From: Paramarasmius palmivorus
Taxonomy: Eukaryota; Basidiomycota; Agaricomycetes; Agaricales; Marasmiaceae
Direction: 5' to 3'
NCBI GenBank assembly: GCA_037176845.1
Contig: JAYKXP010000236.1
Location: 1-51,874 of the forward strand
DNA length: 51,874 nucleotides
The notes under the pieces were generated by a model, which worked only from the letters and a program-made list of their open reading frames with translations, searched no databases and was not told the DNA's origin. Shown piece after piece: positions 1-11,312 of this stretch; position 1 is the first letter of the stretch, and each line of letters opens with the position of its first letter. Both the position numbers and the translations under genes were made by a program.

Positions 1-1022
1 GTACAACAACATGCTGATAACCGGCAACGAAATCTTGATTGCATGTAGGTCTGTACCGCACGTAACGGCGGTGATCTTACCATGACTAAGACTTCTAGAC
101 AGCGCAATAGCAGACGCTATTTTGGTAAGGTTACGAATTAACCTAGACTGGCGCTTTCTCACCTTCGGTAACAGGTATGGCGTAACTTCGTTGTTTGGGG
201 GAGACGATGGAAGGTTGTTTTGGTACCCCTAGTAATATCACTTATTGTCCATAGTGAGTCACCTATATCTGTATAAACTTAATCTCAATACTGGGCGTAG
301 TTGCGGCGTTCGGGATCCTTTCTGGATTGTATTTCCGCTTCGAAGCTGTCACCCCTCCAATTTTGATGGTAATCTCAATAAACGACTTGCTCCTTTCTGG
401 GCTCATAGGCGCGTCACTCAAACGAATTTCATATGGTTCTACAACTCATGCTATTTATTAGCATTCCAAATATTCTCCGTTCGTCGGCAAGTCAGACAAT
501 ACCTGGAACGCAAGTTGTTGGATATGTATACCTGCATTATCGCGGCAACGTGAGTCAACAACATGTTGTTGTTTTTATATAGTGACCCCAACGCAGGTTG
601 GAGTCCGGACTATTCTACTCTGCGTTCCTTATCACCACTGCAACCCTTCAGCTGTATCTGATCCCAAGAGAATCCGCAATGTCGGAAAATACAGCGTTAT
701 TCTGGACTTCAGTACGTTCGTGCTTAGTTCGTTCATGGCCCGCCATTGCAGTGAGTCTTTGGTCTTCAAGTATTGCAAATATTGAACCGTCTGCCAGGGA
801 ATTACAACATCTGTTATCATTGTTCGCGTCACCTTGGGCGTTACACTGAACAACCCAGATTATGAAATGTTTCCAATTCGCTCTACTGAGACAGCGCACA
901 CACAAGGGACGACACGGGTAGCTCGTACATCGCCAATAGAAACACTCGACGAGTCGGGTATCCCGGGGAGAACGTTCAGAGGTGAGGGCGAGTGTGAATT
1001 GCAGCCTGAGAGGAGCTTTTAA
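1..1022 (+). CDS. Multi-spanning membrane protein, DUF6533/DUF6534-like (copy D0), 5' end outside window
   Basis: This is the 3' part of a spliced gene; its start lies before the window. Exons I can join in frame are about 2-49, 103-124, 175-253, 301-408, 462-549, 597-750 and 798-1022, ending at TAA 1020-1022. The protein has the family landmarks in order: an IADAIL helix, a VWRNFVVWGRRWK segment, hydrophobic helices, an IFSVRRQVRQY loop, LESGLFYSAF, and GITTSVIIVRVTLG before a polar tail. The family is widespread in Agaricomycetes and its function is unknown; I infer a plasma or internal membrane location from the helices. The intron at 409-461 must use a GC donor (GCGCGT), where the paralogues have GTGCGG or GTGCGC. 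The polar tail differs from the other copies. No frame break is visible in the part inside the window. Confidence 0.72.
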
Positions 1023-1978
1023 TCTGAGGTGGCTGTCATGGTTGTGTTACTTTTGAGAGGTAACTAGTTATTAAAATCGTTTTGTATCAACGTTTGGTCA
1101 ATCTCATCTCCCTTTGAGTCTCTCAATCGCCGAACCATTCACATTACCATGGTAAGCCTGAAATTTGACAATGATTTGTAACAAAAAGCGTTCAACTCCC
1201 TCACCAATGTCGAGATTTGATATCAATAGCACCATTGAAAAAACGCCACATTATGACAGTTTTTCAGATTATAGCCAATGTTTACCTGGAGCCACTGATA
1301 CTCCTGCGCCAATGACCACCGGGATACACCTGTACCCACCGAAAATGCTGTGACCAACGATAATTACTAGCTCAGCTTGTGAGTCTCGTCCTTCCCATAT
1401 ACACAGCCTTCTGCCGCATAGTCGAATATATAGTCGGACATCAACCACCGGAAACGGACGCTAAGCGTACAGTGACTGACCATAATCTGATCCCCAGACT
1501 ATCATAGTCGTGAAGCGTCTTGTGTATGTATTGATGGATTATTTGATGTCAAAAGCACCCCACAAGCAACCTATTCACCTTCTTGATGAAGGGTCGAAAG
1601 ATGATTACGATGTGATCGATTCGAAGCTGTGTCTAGGAACCAGCGATCCTTTCTCCGTTCCTCCGTGCCTCAAACAACGGTGTAGTTCTACCTCTGGAAT
1701 ACGCAGGGGCCTTCAAAGCGGGCAAAACGCCTTATCATCCTTCATGATGTATAGTTGTTCGGAAACTGCGATGTTTTTGCCTCTATTCATAGATTAGTAC
1801 TCCATATGGACATTATCACCTCCTGTGACAGGATGTTTTGAACAAGGAAAATGGCACGAACAATCCATTTATTTCCACCTGTGCTTGTGAGTACCACTGG
1901 TCTCTCCCACCCACATCCCTCATACATCTCTCGAGCACAACCTCATCCAGCCTTTTGGCCCCATCATTCATTGCTCCG
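1023..1978. other. Intergenic stretch, nothing supported
   Basis: Two short open frames lie here (about 1165-1353 and 1510-1797). Neither resembles a known family, has splice partners I can join, or shows a convincing promoter. I see no RNA gene or repeat. Confidence 0.5.
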
Positions 1979-2278
1979 ATGTCGAAGCTTGACCAGATCT
2001 CTAGACGGCAAGACATCAAGGTCGGGGAGGACATGTGTCGCAAAGATCTTGTCGTATTGAAATTTTCTATAATCGATATCAATAAACTAAACAATCTCCC
2101 TGGCCGTATCACGATTCGATTAGTGAATGGCAAATATAAGCAAGAGTGGCCGGAAGCTTTACCTCTAGAGGTGACGGGATGTAAGGTCTGGGAATGGAAC
2201 GTGACAAGCCAGCTAGGAAATGTATATAGTCGGAAATCCGCTCGCTGGCAACTGAGATCAGAGATCACACGTTCCTGA
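1979..2278 (+). CDS. Hypothetical protein, possible C2-like start of a larger protein
   Basis: An open frame of about 99 codons starts at ATG 1979 (MSKLDQISRR) and stops at 2278. I chose this ATG over the upstream one near 1838 because the upstream part is low-complexity and Ser/Pro rich. The segment with LKFSIIDINKLNNLPGRITI and a later WEWNVTSQLG has the alternating hydrophobic pattern of a beta-sandwich, and loosely recalls the C2-like domain at the N-terminus of some fungal NACHT/STAND proteins. No NTPase motifs follow within the next 2 kb, so it would be a fragment if that is right. The neighbouring DNA offers no clear second exon. The family assignment is a guess. Confidence 0.3.
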   Translation: MSKLDQISRRQDIKVGEDMCRKDLVVLKFSIIDINKLNNLPGRITIRLVNGKYKQEWPEALPLEVTGCKVWEWNVTSQLGNVYSRKSARWQLRSEITRS

Positions 2279-4190
2279 GGATAAATCTCCTGTCAAAGCC
2301 GCGATTGATGACGAGAGTGTGCCATCGGATGTTTTTTGTTCCTAGTTCTGCGCTCAAAAAGGCCTCCGAAAATAGGGAATTTGTAGCCGCCAGGAAGAGA
2401 GGGCGTAAAAGAAAGAAAACGCGATGCACGAAACTTGGCTTTGAAAAATCCATGTGACTCGGATCACACGCCTGCTCGAAATCAAAGCTGTAGTCAATCA
2501 GAATTGCCATCCAGAACACAAACTTTGGAATACCGCGCATCGATTCGGACACACAATTCTTTGCGCGACAGATAGGTACGAATCACACCTCAAAAGATCC
2601 GATAAACTCTCCTCGTACCAGAGCTCTGAGCTATTGATATGAACAGGTAACTTTCTGTCTGTAACTGAAAGACTTACCGCAGCTAAAGGTGTCACCAAGC
2701 TCGACTCGGGGTTTCAGGAAGAGATTTCCAAGTCATTACCAGTACACCATAGCGCCTATTCACGAACGCCGGTGTAAAAGATAGCTGAGATCGACAGGGT
2801 AGGATAGATGCTGTAGTTACATTCCAATCCATGTAAGCCCGGATCTCAGCATATCTCTAGTAATAAAGCAGCTGATCTTGAACGAGCATTACCTGTACGA
2901 TAAATGGATGTGCGTTATCGTCCGCGGGACCAATAATTCTAACACTCGATGTGGTTACTGCTGAATAGGAACATGGGAAGCGCCAGTTTTGGCAAGTAAG
3001 ACATTGATAGGAACATACTGTATCCCAATATTGTGCCTGAGCTCCTTCGTAGAATTTCAGGAAAGTCCAAAGGAAACGCGTCAACACTCACTGAGGAATA
3101 CAGTCCTCCCCTTGACACGATCTACGACATGTAGCCTAGTCTGTGTATGGAGCTTGTACGAAGAGTGATGTGGAACTTGAAGAGTTGTGTCAAGGTTCTT
3201 TCCGATGTGATAACAAGGAAGAGTGAACGACAATGGATGCTGCGGTTCAAAATCAGCAACCTAGCGCTTGCGTCATCCAGATCAACCACGTGCATCACGG
3301 TGGTGGCGACAAATTAGAATCCCAGGATCTGATTTTATGGTACTGTCTAGACACCTCAACTTTACCGGAGATCAAGTTTATCAGAGCCGGCAGGTCATTA
3401 ATTTGGCGGTCCGCATTGTGCTGTCGCTTTCACATTTTCACCGGTCCAGTAAAAAGCGACATCTCGAATGATTACCCCTAGGAAGCCATGAAGGAGATGT
3501 ATGTGAGTAAAAACGGCTCGGATTCCTCTGAGCATTGAAATATTTGGGATCAACAGTGCTGACCATTGTGAATGGAAGATACCGGGAAGGAGCTGAAGTT
3601 CCATCTGGTTTACACGCTTACTGCATGACCAGCATTCAGAAACTCAGTCTCACACCGAGTAATCACCGCAGACTTTCTCTACAGCAAGCCGACATGCAAT
3701 ATGTCCTGCAAAGCGCCCGTCTTAGCGCTCATAGCTACATACCGTACCTTGCACGTTTGTTGATTCTTCATTGATTCTTGACTACCAGGTTACTCGCATC
3801 AGCCTAGCTCTTTGTAGCCCTTTCCTCCGCTACTCGAATATACCGCAGGTCATACACAGCTGTGTATGGTGATGTTGACACTTCCGCGCTTGTTGCGCGC
3901 TTGATCTTGCCTTGGCACTAATTTCTGGTCTTCGACTGCAATGATCCCAGAATACAATGACCCATATGACTCCCAGCGAGCTTTCATTCAACTGCTGATA
4001 GGGGATGCTGATATTTATGTTTATCTTTACCTCCCCGCACCTTCACATGGTTTTTCGTCTTTTGAAGAGTACATAAAAGCGCGCCTTTGACATTATAGTC
4101 AAACCAGTTCCATTCGCCTTCCCTTCTCCTCCAAGGTGTTCTTGGCTCAGTACCCTGTAGTCTCAGTCATTCTCTCTTCACATTTTCAAC
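2279..4190. other. Intergenic stretch with a flanking-box repeat copy
   Basis: There is no gene I can support. Around 3060-3290 the sequence resembles 8110-8480: both carry a 'ccaaaggaaacgcgtca' stretch and then the box with 'gctgcggttcaaaa' and 'gcttgcgtcatc' that precedes tRNA-Lys genes elsewhere in the window. No tRNA follows here. An A/T-rich 'tacataaaag' at about 4070 could be the TATA element of the lipase gene. Confidence 0.45.
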
Positions 4191-5663
4191 ATGAAGACCA
4201 TTGCCGTTGTATCGACACTCCTCTCTGCACTCGGTGCGGTCGCCACCCCGGTTCTCAACACTCGACAGAGCGTAACTACGCTCTCCCCGGCACAAATAGC
4301 TGCATTCAGGCCAATGTCATTCTTCACTGCTGCGAGTTATTGCCCGCCTGCTACGACATTGAAGTGGAACTGTGGACGTGCGTGCTTGTCTAGATCATTC
4401 CCATGCTCTGACAGCCTAATGGTCCATTCTAGCGAACTGCAACGCAAACAGCGACTTCAAGCCTATCGCTTCAGGTGGTAATGGGCGCTCGGTCCAGTAC
4501 TGTGAGTGAAGTGAATACTTGTATTCAGACAGTATCAGTTGAACAACTTTTGTGGCTCAGGGTATGTTGGCTTCTCGCCATCCCTCGATGTGAGTTTCCG
4601 TTTGAAAAATGTCAAATGTTAATCTTACACCTTGCTGGCACACTCTAGAGCGTCATCGTTGCACACCAAGGCACGGATCCTACAGAGATGCAAGTCGCAC
4701 AGTTTCACTCTCAAACGAAGCGTAAAAACTGATCCTCGATCTCAAACTAGCCAAGCATTTATTACGGACGCTCGATTCTTCCTACGTTCGCTTAACCCTT
4801 CTCTATTCCCTGGATTCAGCTCTTCGGTGCAAGTACATAGCGGATTTGCGGATGTTCAGGAGAAGTATGTGTAACCGTCTCATTCTTCTATCGACTTCTG
4901 GCTTCTGATACTATGTAGAACCGCAGTGGAGGTCCTTGCAGCAGTGAAAAAGGGCATGGCAGATCATAACACAAACAAGATCATCACCGTCGGACACTCG
5001 CTAGGTCGCCTCCCTTCCGATTCTGTTCTGGAATGCGACTAACAATGAATCTCTGTGTTTAGGCGCAGCACTTGCACTCATCGACGCAGTCTACCTCCGT
5101 GTACAAATTCCTAACGCTGAAATCCGGACCGTCGGATATGGGATGCCGAGAGTTGGGAACCCAGACTTTGCGAGTCTTGTGGATAGGTCTACTTCTTTGA
5201 CGAGGATTACAAACAAGTGGGCGTTTCTTGCAACTATGAGTGAGCAAAGAGAGACTAACACACTCTTAGGCATGATTTTGTTCCGATCATCCCAGGTAAG
5301 ATCTTTCGGTCTTTTCCCAGACGTTTGTCATGCTGATGATTGTATTCAATAATCGTATAGGACGAAGTTTGGGCTATCGGCACCCCCAAGGAGAGGTACA
5401 CATCACGACAGATTTGGCTTGGAATGTCTGTCAAGGCTAGTTACGCGTTTTAGCCATCCCCAACTAGGGAGCTGAATAGGGTATTTATTTTAGGACAAGA
5501 CAGTACAGCGCCGCGATGCACCATCGATGATGTCCCGAACATCCTTTTCGGTAACTATTCATGTTATTAGTCAGTACGTGAACTGAAATTTGTTTGTGAA
5601 GGAAATATTCTTGATCATCCAGGACCTTATGACGGTGTTTTTGTTTTCAACTTGTTGTGTTAG
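4191..5663 (+). CDS. Secreted class 3 lipase / esterase
   Basis: The product is an alpha/beta-hydrolase of the fungal lipase class 3 family (Lipase_3), predicted to cleave acylglycerols or related esters outside the cell. It starts MKTIAVVSTLLSALGAVA, a clear signal peptide. Landmarks in order: NCNANSDF, SVIVAHQGTD (oxyanion region), the nucleophile elbow GHSLG split by an intron after GHSL, YGMPRVGNPDFA, HDFVPIIPG (likely catalytic Asp region), a GEVHIT strand and DHPGPYDGV with the likely catalytic His. Exons: 4191-4377, 4433-4501, 4561-4589, 4649-about 4720, then to 4864, 4919-5004, 5063-5216, 5270-5295, 5361-5435, 5494-5550, 5602-5663. Two joins are odd. The 4690-4755 region closes only with a very short intron (about 34 nt) or a frame error. 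The intron after 5435 needs a GC donor (AAG|GCTAGT). It is either intact with unusual introns or recently inactivated. Confidence 0.8.
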
Positions 5664-6605
5664 GGACTGTGTAACTCCACGCTACCTACTTGGTAGATCA
5701 TTTACACGATTGTCACTATAGAACTCTTGGATAATCTTTTCTTCTGTTTGGTTATTTCCTCTCGTGGTGTCTAGCAGTGCAAGCGTCGTTCCCTTATCCC
5801 TTACTTACCTACTTACACCCTCATACATACTACCTCTATGGCCGGTAACTGACCTGTACGTTGTCTTTTACTCCCAATTGCAATTTTAGGATTGTCGTGC
5901 TTTTCAGGCCTTTATACCTTACCTTACCGCTTCAAGTTGTATCAAGGCTTCACCGGTGTAAACACTACATCAGGGCCTGTATCGTCACAGGAAAACCCGA
6001 TGACCCTTTTATATGTAATGTCCAAATCGATAAAACCCGATAAACCGTTTGTACGTGAAGTGAGAATTCGGACTATGTTAGAAGCGAACAATTTACACTG
6101 CTGCAATTATATGAAGAGTACGCGAGGATGAAATAGAAACGCGTGCTGAGGCTGGTGCACGTAACACGCGCACTCTTACCATCGAAGAAGCATCTCGTCT
6201 CAGAGGGCTGTTAGAATCAAGACGTACAGATTTATTTGTTCGGGGTTAGGGGTTAGACATCATCGACGGTAGGTTATCAATTGTATGATATTCAGTAGTG
6301 GTCGTCATGACATTCCATGCAACATTAACACTATACACTGACTTTGCTTTTGGTCTTTTAGCGATTACTTCCTAGACTCAAGAGCTTTGGGGACCTTGTG
6401 TATCAAAAGACCCTGGACTTGGATCCCATTATCAGGGGGTTGAGCAGCTCTGTCAATCTGTTGAACATACAGTCATCGAGCCCCTCACCGCCAATTTCGC
6501 CGCCTTAATAAAAAAAACAGAAAGGATCGATACCCCATAACACCTTTTCTCCAACCGTCAACAACTGATTGACCAACAAAACAAAAACAGAAACCCATCA
6601 TCATT
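5664..6605. other. Intergenic stretch, nothing firm
   Basis: A Glu/Arg-rich translation at about 6060-6250 (containing LTIEEASRLRGLLESRR) could be a worn exon, but it has no start, splice partner or recognisable family. There are no repeats I can match elsewhere in the window. Confidence 0.35.
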
Positions 6606-6681
6606 AAAGGTGCTTCCCAATTCGAACCCAGGTGAGGGAGGATATCGCTGCTCCGGGCGTGATAACCAACATGCCACAACA
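6606..6681 (-). pseudogene. tRNA-like sequence, degenerate
   Basis: Read on the minus strand it begins GGTGTTG and ends AAGCACC, with GGTTCGAAT in the T-loop position and GGTTATCACGCC resembling the D-arm of the tRNA-Gln genes in this window. The acceptor has a mismatch and the T-stem does not pair well, so I call it a relic. The isotype cannot be assigned. Confidence 0.35.
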
Positions 6682-7197
6682 CCTAAGTACAGTATCCCCG
6701 AAAGCCGTTAGACATCTGCGACAGAAGACAGAAACCGATACCCAAGCGTTCGGATCACGATCGAAGCAATCGCGGAATTTACACGTGTAGATGAAGAACG
6801 AGCACGGGACCGAGAAGCCGGGGATTTCATTTCGGAAATGTAAACGCCCATGAGTGATGATAAGAAGATAACAACGCGCTACTGAAAGGCAGTCAGAGTA
6901 AGGCTTTGCGTGACCTCCGATCCTTGCCTGGTGCTTGATGAACGAAAACTCAACCGGAAGTGAAGATGAACAAGCGTGAAACCGAGAGGTCGTGAATGAG
7001 TGAATTGAAGGTATTCCTTTATTCGGCAAGGATACGCCAGACGCTTGGCTTGCATCAGATTCCCGTGGTGAATCGCTATCCATTTGGATCACCGATGGCA
7101 TCGGGATAGAAGCAAGTGCCGTGAATTGAGCGAGGAACAAAAAATACCAGATGTGCGGTAACGAAGGGTCGTAAAATGACGTTTTATTGCCTCCATA

Positions 7198-7287
7198 GGT
7201 GCTACCAGGATTCGAACCTGGGTTTCGGGAACGATAACAATGCCGAATCATCAGAATCCCGAGTGATAACCACTACACACTAGCACC
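7198..7287 (-). tRNA. tRNA-Gln(CTG) with intron
   Basis: On the minus strand the acceptor GGTGCTA pairs with TAGCACC. The D-arm is GTGTAGTGGTTATCAC-like and the T-arm is CCAGG-TTCGAAT-CCTGG. The anticodon stem CGGGA/TCCCG encloses TTCTGA, giving anticodon CTG. About 20 nt lie between position 37 and the 3' stem and are read as an intron. It is a close copy of the gene at 27661-27752; the intron sequences differ while the mature parts are almost the same. It is probably functional. Confidence 0.8.
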
Positions 7288-8549
7288 TGATAGCAAGGCG
7301 CACGTAAGGTGGATTATGGAAGCAGCGCATAGAGAGCGATGATTCCAAGAGATCCACGTTCGACAGAGAGCCCCCTTTGGTCTAGGGGCGAAAATATCCG
7401 CATATAGATGGTAACGGAAGGAGGATGTGAAGACATGTAGAAACGACCCCATCCTCTGCGCCTTTGCACACCCCATTCCTTCCAAGCCCGATGAAACGCC
7501 GAATGGGAGGGAACGGCAAGGTGTCTTGGGGTAGAGAGGTAGAGAAGGGGCGAGAAGTGGGTTGTATTCGAGCCTGATGGTAACATGAGTCGTCATAGAG
7601 GAGGAAGGGAAATATATGCGAGCACCCACCGTTGGGGGATACCCGGATTGGGCCAGGTTTGAGTATGACACCGGCGGGGCTGATGGGACATGCACGGGGA
7701 GGGTTAGATGTGGGGTAAGGCGTTTAGTTGACGGAGGGTGTGAAGATGGAAGGCCAAGAGATTGCATTGTCGTTTTTCGGCTAACGTTCAGGATGGTTAC
7801 TGGTTTTACGGTGGATGAGGGCAGGTTTCAGAGGCTAGAAATGACGTATGAGACCCCGAGAGAAAGATAACCGAAAGCCACGTACCTGCACAGTAGGGCT
7901 TCGACCCAATATCTTCTACTCCCTCGTTCTCTTCCTAGGGCTGAGGGTGTTCGTGGGGGTGAACTTGAGGAACGATAAGCAGGGGAAGGTACAGGAACTT
8001 CCGTGGGGCGACTTGAGTGAAGGAAGGAAGCGAGGTAAACGGGCATGGTAGGCTGACATTCTATATCTGAGCTTGTCGTGCGTAGTCCTAGGAAACCGTT
8101 CTGTATGAGACAAGGCCAAAGGAAACGCGTCACCACTCACCACGGGATTCAATTTTCCCACTACAACCCAACACTAGGACTGCCTTGGGTATGGACTTGG
8201 GAGCTGATATCGGTCACGGAGTCGGCTTGAGATGGATGGTTGGCCCAGTAGCTGGCGGATGGAGGACTCGAAGAATGAAATCGAAGAAGAGTGTGTGCCT
8301 CGTTGGGAGCTCGTTGGAGAGATACAGGCTTTCGGTTCGAAGACTAGACGATTATTGAGAAGATGAACAGAACGACGAACATAATAACTCACCATAAGAC
8401 TTGGACATAGTCTGTTGGGTGGAAGAGCCAAAGCGACGATGGACGTTGCGGTTCAAAGTCAAAAAAAAAAAAAAACAGTGCTTGCGTCATCAACGTGCCT
8501 TGCTCCACCACGTGTCGGGTATGCTACAGCATCAAGCCTGCAACTCCAT
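7288..8549. repeat. Spacer of the tRNA duplication unit (copy D)
   Basis: This stretch lies between tRNA-Gln and a tRNA-Lys relic, as 27753-29327 does between another Gln/Lys pair. Many open frames cross it on both strands, but none splices into a recognisable protein. At 8432-8490 it carries the flanking box (gacgttgcggttcaaag, then gcttgcgtcatca), here interrupted by a run of about 15 A. Its homology to the other spacer copies is patchy. Confidence 0.45.
8432..8490 (+). repeat. Conserved box upstream of tRNA-Lys
   Basis: The core is 'gacgatggacgttgcggtt' followed about 30 nt later by 'cttgcgtcatca'. The same pair of cores precedes the tRNA-Lys at 29328 and occurs at 3226-3280 and 18585-18632 without a tRNA. 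A partial form precedes 9303. Its role is unknown. It could be a duplicated flank or an element tied to tRNA transcription. Confidence 0.55.
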
Positions 8550-8622
8550 GCCTGCCTAGCTCAGTCGGATAGAACGACACAACTCTATACTGAAGACTGC
8601 GAGTTCGATCCTCGCGGTGGGC
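8550..8622 (+). pseudogene. tRNA-Lys relic without intron
   Basis: The 5' part (GCCTGCCTAGCTCAGTCGGATA), slightly changed from the intact tRNA-Lys genes, and the 3' part (GCGAGTTCGATCCTCGC, then GGTGGGC) keep acceptor, D-arm and T-arm. The anticodon region has several substitutions: its stem no longer pairs and U33 is lost. Unlike the tRNA-Lys genes at 9303 and 29328 it has no intron. Confidence 0.6.
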
Positions 8623-9302
8623 TACTACCAACTCTTTCTGCTTACTTTTTTGCTTATTACAGGGAAATCACGGTCGTTTTGACCTACAATCTCTATTACC
8701 ATCAATTCCGTACTGCTGCCGTTCCTGTTAACCAGTTCCACATCCAATCGATTCTCTGGCAATGGATTACCGCTATTAGTTTAAGGGACCCAGCCGGAAA
8801 ACCATTCAGCTCTGGATACCATTGAAATTCATCTTCTCGGCGATATTGAAGACCACGCTTGTACTAGTAGCCTGCTCGTTCTCCATCCCCGCTACTCTGT
8901 AGGTGCTTCAAGAGCCAGGCGGGTGTTCGAGCGTAAAATCATTGATACCATAATCGAATCAGTAGACGATCTGTTATTGAATCGTAGTCAAGATAAGGGA
9001 TGGGGATGTAAGGGGAATGAGAACGAGAACTACGAAAAATGGTTCGGCTCATTTACTGTGATGTATTCGCCACTTGAATTCATGACTCGCAGCCATAACG
9101 GCGATCGGAGTCCTTACCTGTAAGAGTTCCAGATGGCGATCTGGAAGTCGAGAGCTTCTAACCGTTGGACAAAGTCGTTTGGGTGAAATAGCGTACAAAA
9201 AGCAAAACCGAAGATGAATGTTGAACCACCGCTTGCGTCATCAATCTGCCTACTCAACCACACGGCCCCCAACATAAAGCAGTAATAAATCTTCGACAAC
9301 AT
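8623..9302. other. Intergenic stretch between tRNA-Lys copies
   Basis: No coding region is supported. At 9205-9235 there is a partial flanking box (ccgcttgcgtcatcaat) ahead of the next tRNA-Lys. Confidence 0.5.
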
Positions 9303-9406
9303 GCCCGCCTAGCTCAATCGGATAGAGCGTCAGACTTTTATGACATGTCTCTTTCACTTGCCAAATGTAGATCTGAAGGCTGCGAGTTCGACCCTCGCGG
9401 TGGGCT
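9303..9406 (+). tRNA. tRNA-Lys(TTT) with 30-nt intron
   Basis: The acceptor GCCCGCC pairs with GGTGGGC, with one G-T wobble. The D-arm is GCTCAATCGGATAGAGC and the T-arm is GCGAG-TTCGACC-CTCGC. The anticodon stem TCAGA/TCTGA encloses CTTTTA, so the anticodon is TTT. An intron at about 9341-9370 follows position 37. All stems pair, so it looks functional. It differs from the gene at 29328 mainly in anticodon and intron. Confidence 0.88.
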
Positions 9407-10453
9407 ACTGACACCGTTTACAACGAGTCTTTTGCTTGTGACAATCAAATTCCGACTTAAAATCTCTGTTAGTATCAAATCAGTTCCATCTCTGGCGACG
9501 GCTATCCAACTGATACTAGCGAACGCCCCTGTACTCGGACGTTTGAGGTGTTTAATCATGACAAGCTCCCTTCGCAAAGACTACCTTTAATCTCAGTCCA
9601 CCGTAAGTATGCGATGCTTCCCGATAAAGTCCTTCGTCATTACCTGTCGAAAGATTGATTTACACACAAGGGATGGGGAGATAACGACAATAAAAGTCGG
9701 TTTGGCACATTGACTGTGACGGATGCCCATCATTAAATCTCTTTAACACACCGAAACATAATCGACCTGGGAGTGTCCATATGAGCAAGGCTTACCACTG
9801 GTGGCAAGGTGATAATCCTCGTGTTGGGGAAATATCAATGATTAGTTAGTGCATACCACGGTACACATCATGGCCAGTTTCGTATACGGGAAGAGTTGTC
9901 GGACCAAGGACACCGATCTTATCGGAACTATACTGGTCTTGTTCTGGTCATCTCGGAGGTTTGGGTATGTCGGAGGTGGCTCTACTTCACAACACATTTT
10001 GTCGCATCCTGTTTTGACCAACGACGTCATGCTGGCCCATCTCTGTCGTTTTCGGACAAGACCTGGCGATGTTGATTCACAAACAGTCGAGTCCACCGTT
10101 GAACGATATGAGGCTATTGGGATGAAGCTATCACAAGTCTTGACAAAAAGACGCTCGTATTCGCCTACTATTTATCTGAATTTTCGAGTTAAAGCATTGA
10201 TTTCGTGCCACCTAGTACTTGCTTTGACCTTGGCCGTCCTAGCTCGTATCCATGGGTCTTGTCTCTGATGCCACGGAAGGTTTGAATGGTGGCAAATGCT
10301 TTGAGAAATGCCACAGGAAATCGTATGGGATATAAACCCTTGCTTCTGAGCACTGAGAAGCACTCAATCACCTTAACACTTCCTCTTCTCAGCTTCTTAA
10401 CTCAATTTTCGCGTTATTCTCAACTTCTAAACACACTCAACTTCAACATCAAC
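9407..10453. other. Intergenic stretch
   Basis: An open frame of 139 codons (9849-10268) has no recognisable motif and no supporting splice sites; I leave it uncalled. A 'gatataaac' at about 10328-10336 is a plausible TATA element for the gene starting at 10454. Confidence 0.45.
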
Positions 10454-11312
10454 ATGAACTCCAACACCAACAACGGAAACAACGGCTACTTCCGCCCTGA
10501 TGGGTACGCTTCACGCTTCAATGAACTACTTTCGTTGCTAACCGTCCTCTCATCGCAGGTACGCCAACCACACCCACCGACCTGTTCAAGACGAGCATCT
10601 CCGCGCTGCTCAACTCAACGACAGGCCAGGCGGATATTCTCCTCGTGCTGATGTGTATGTATTCTTCCTCATCATACACCTCTCTTTTACTAACTCCCAT
10701 GCCAGAACTCCCGATCCACGTATCATCCGAGGAAACACATGCCCCGAGTTAAATGTCGCAATGAACCACTGGAATGCTGCCGTCGCAGAAGATCGACTCA
10801 AGCAGGCTCAGGTTATCGCTTCACGCGGGTATGCTCTCTTGAATATCCTTGATCTCTTGGAATTTGATTCCTGACGTCCTTTGTTATAGGTACACCGATC
10901 CACGCGCTAGCCAAGGCCCCGCATGTCCCGAGTTGGGTGTAGCCATGCACCAGTACAACTCTGCTGTGGCTGAGGATCGGTTGAAAGAGGCTAATCGAAG
11001 GCTTCAGCAGGAGACGCGTGTGCCCCAGCAGCCGTACCCTCAACAACCACCTGCAAATCCTTACCCGAATGTCAAGCAGGAGGCTTATTACCCGCAACAT
11101 CAACAGCAACGCGCACCTTATCCGAGTGTTCAACAACAGTCCAACGTTCCCCGCACTCCCAGCAGCCGCACTCGTAGAGTTAAGGAGGAGCAAGATGAGG
11201 CTGCTGCGAGAAGGTAAGCATCCTTTCCTATATTGATACGTCGGTTCGGTGATCTGACTCAGACGATAGGGCACTAGCTGGGTCTTCGTCTTCCTCTCAT
11301 CGTAGGAAGTAA
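10454..11312 (+). CDS. Hypothetical protein with two copies of a CPEL...AVAEDRLK unit
   Basis: Five exons join cleanly with GT...AG introns: 10454-10503, 10559-10654, 10706-10828, 10890-11213 and 11270-11312, together 636 nt (211 aa). The start MNSNTNNGNNGYFRPDGYA is Asn/Gly rich. The middle contains two related units, TPDPRIIRGNTCPELNVAMN with VAEDRLKQAQ, and TDPRASQGPACPELGVAMH with VAEDRLKEANR. The second half is rich in Gln, Pro and Tyr, and the C-terminus is basic (SSRTRRVKEEQ; SSSHRRK). There is no signal peptide or membrane segment. The basic, Gln-rich make-up would fit a nuclear protein, but that is inference. I do not recognise the family. Regular phases and balanced exons make this a confident gene model. 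Confidence 0.75.

Noticed and set aside
6604..7251. 215-codon minus-strand frame
   Set aside because: It runs through the tRNA-like relic and the tRNA-Gln gene (NPGSNPGST comes from the T-arm) and has no domain.
7273..7767. 164-codon minus-strand frame next to tRNA-Gln
   Set aside because: Low-complexity Pro/Ser composition in a spacer that is duplicated but not conserved as protein.
8415..8825. 136-codon plus-strand frame
   Set aside because: It crosses the poly-A run and the tRNA-Lys relic; its middle is translated tRNA.
9849..10268. 139-codon plus-strand frame
   Set aside because: No motif, no splice sites, no promoter, and a competing minus-strand frame of similar quality.
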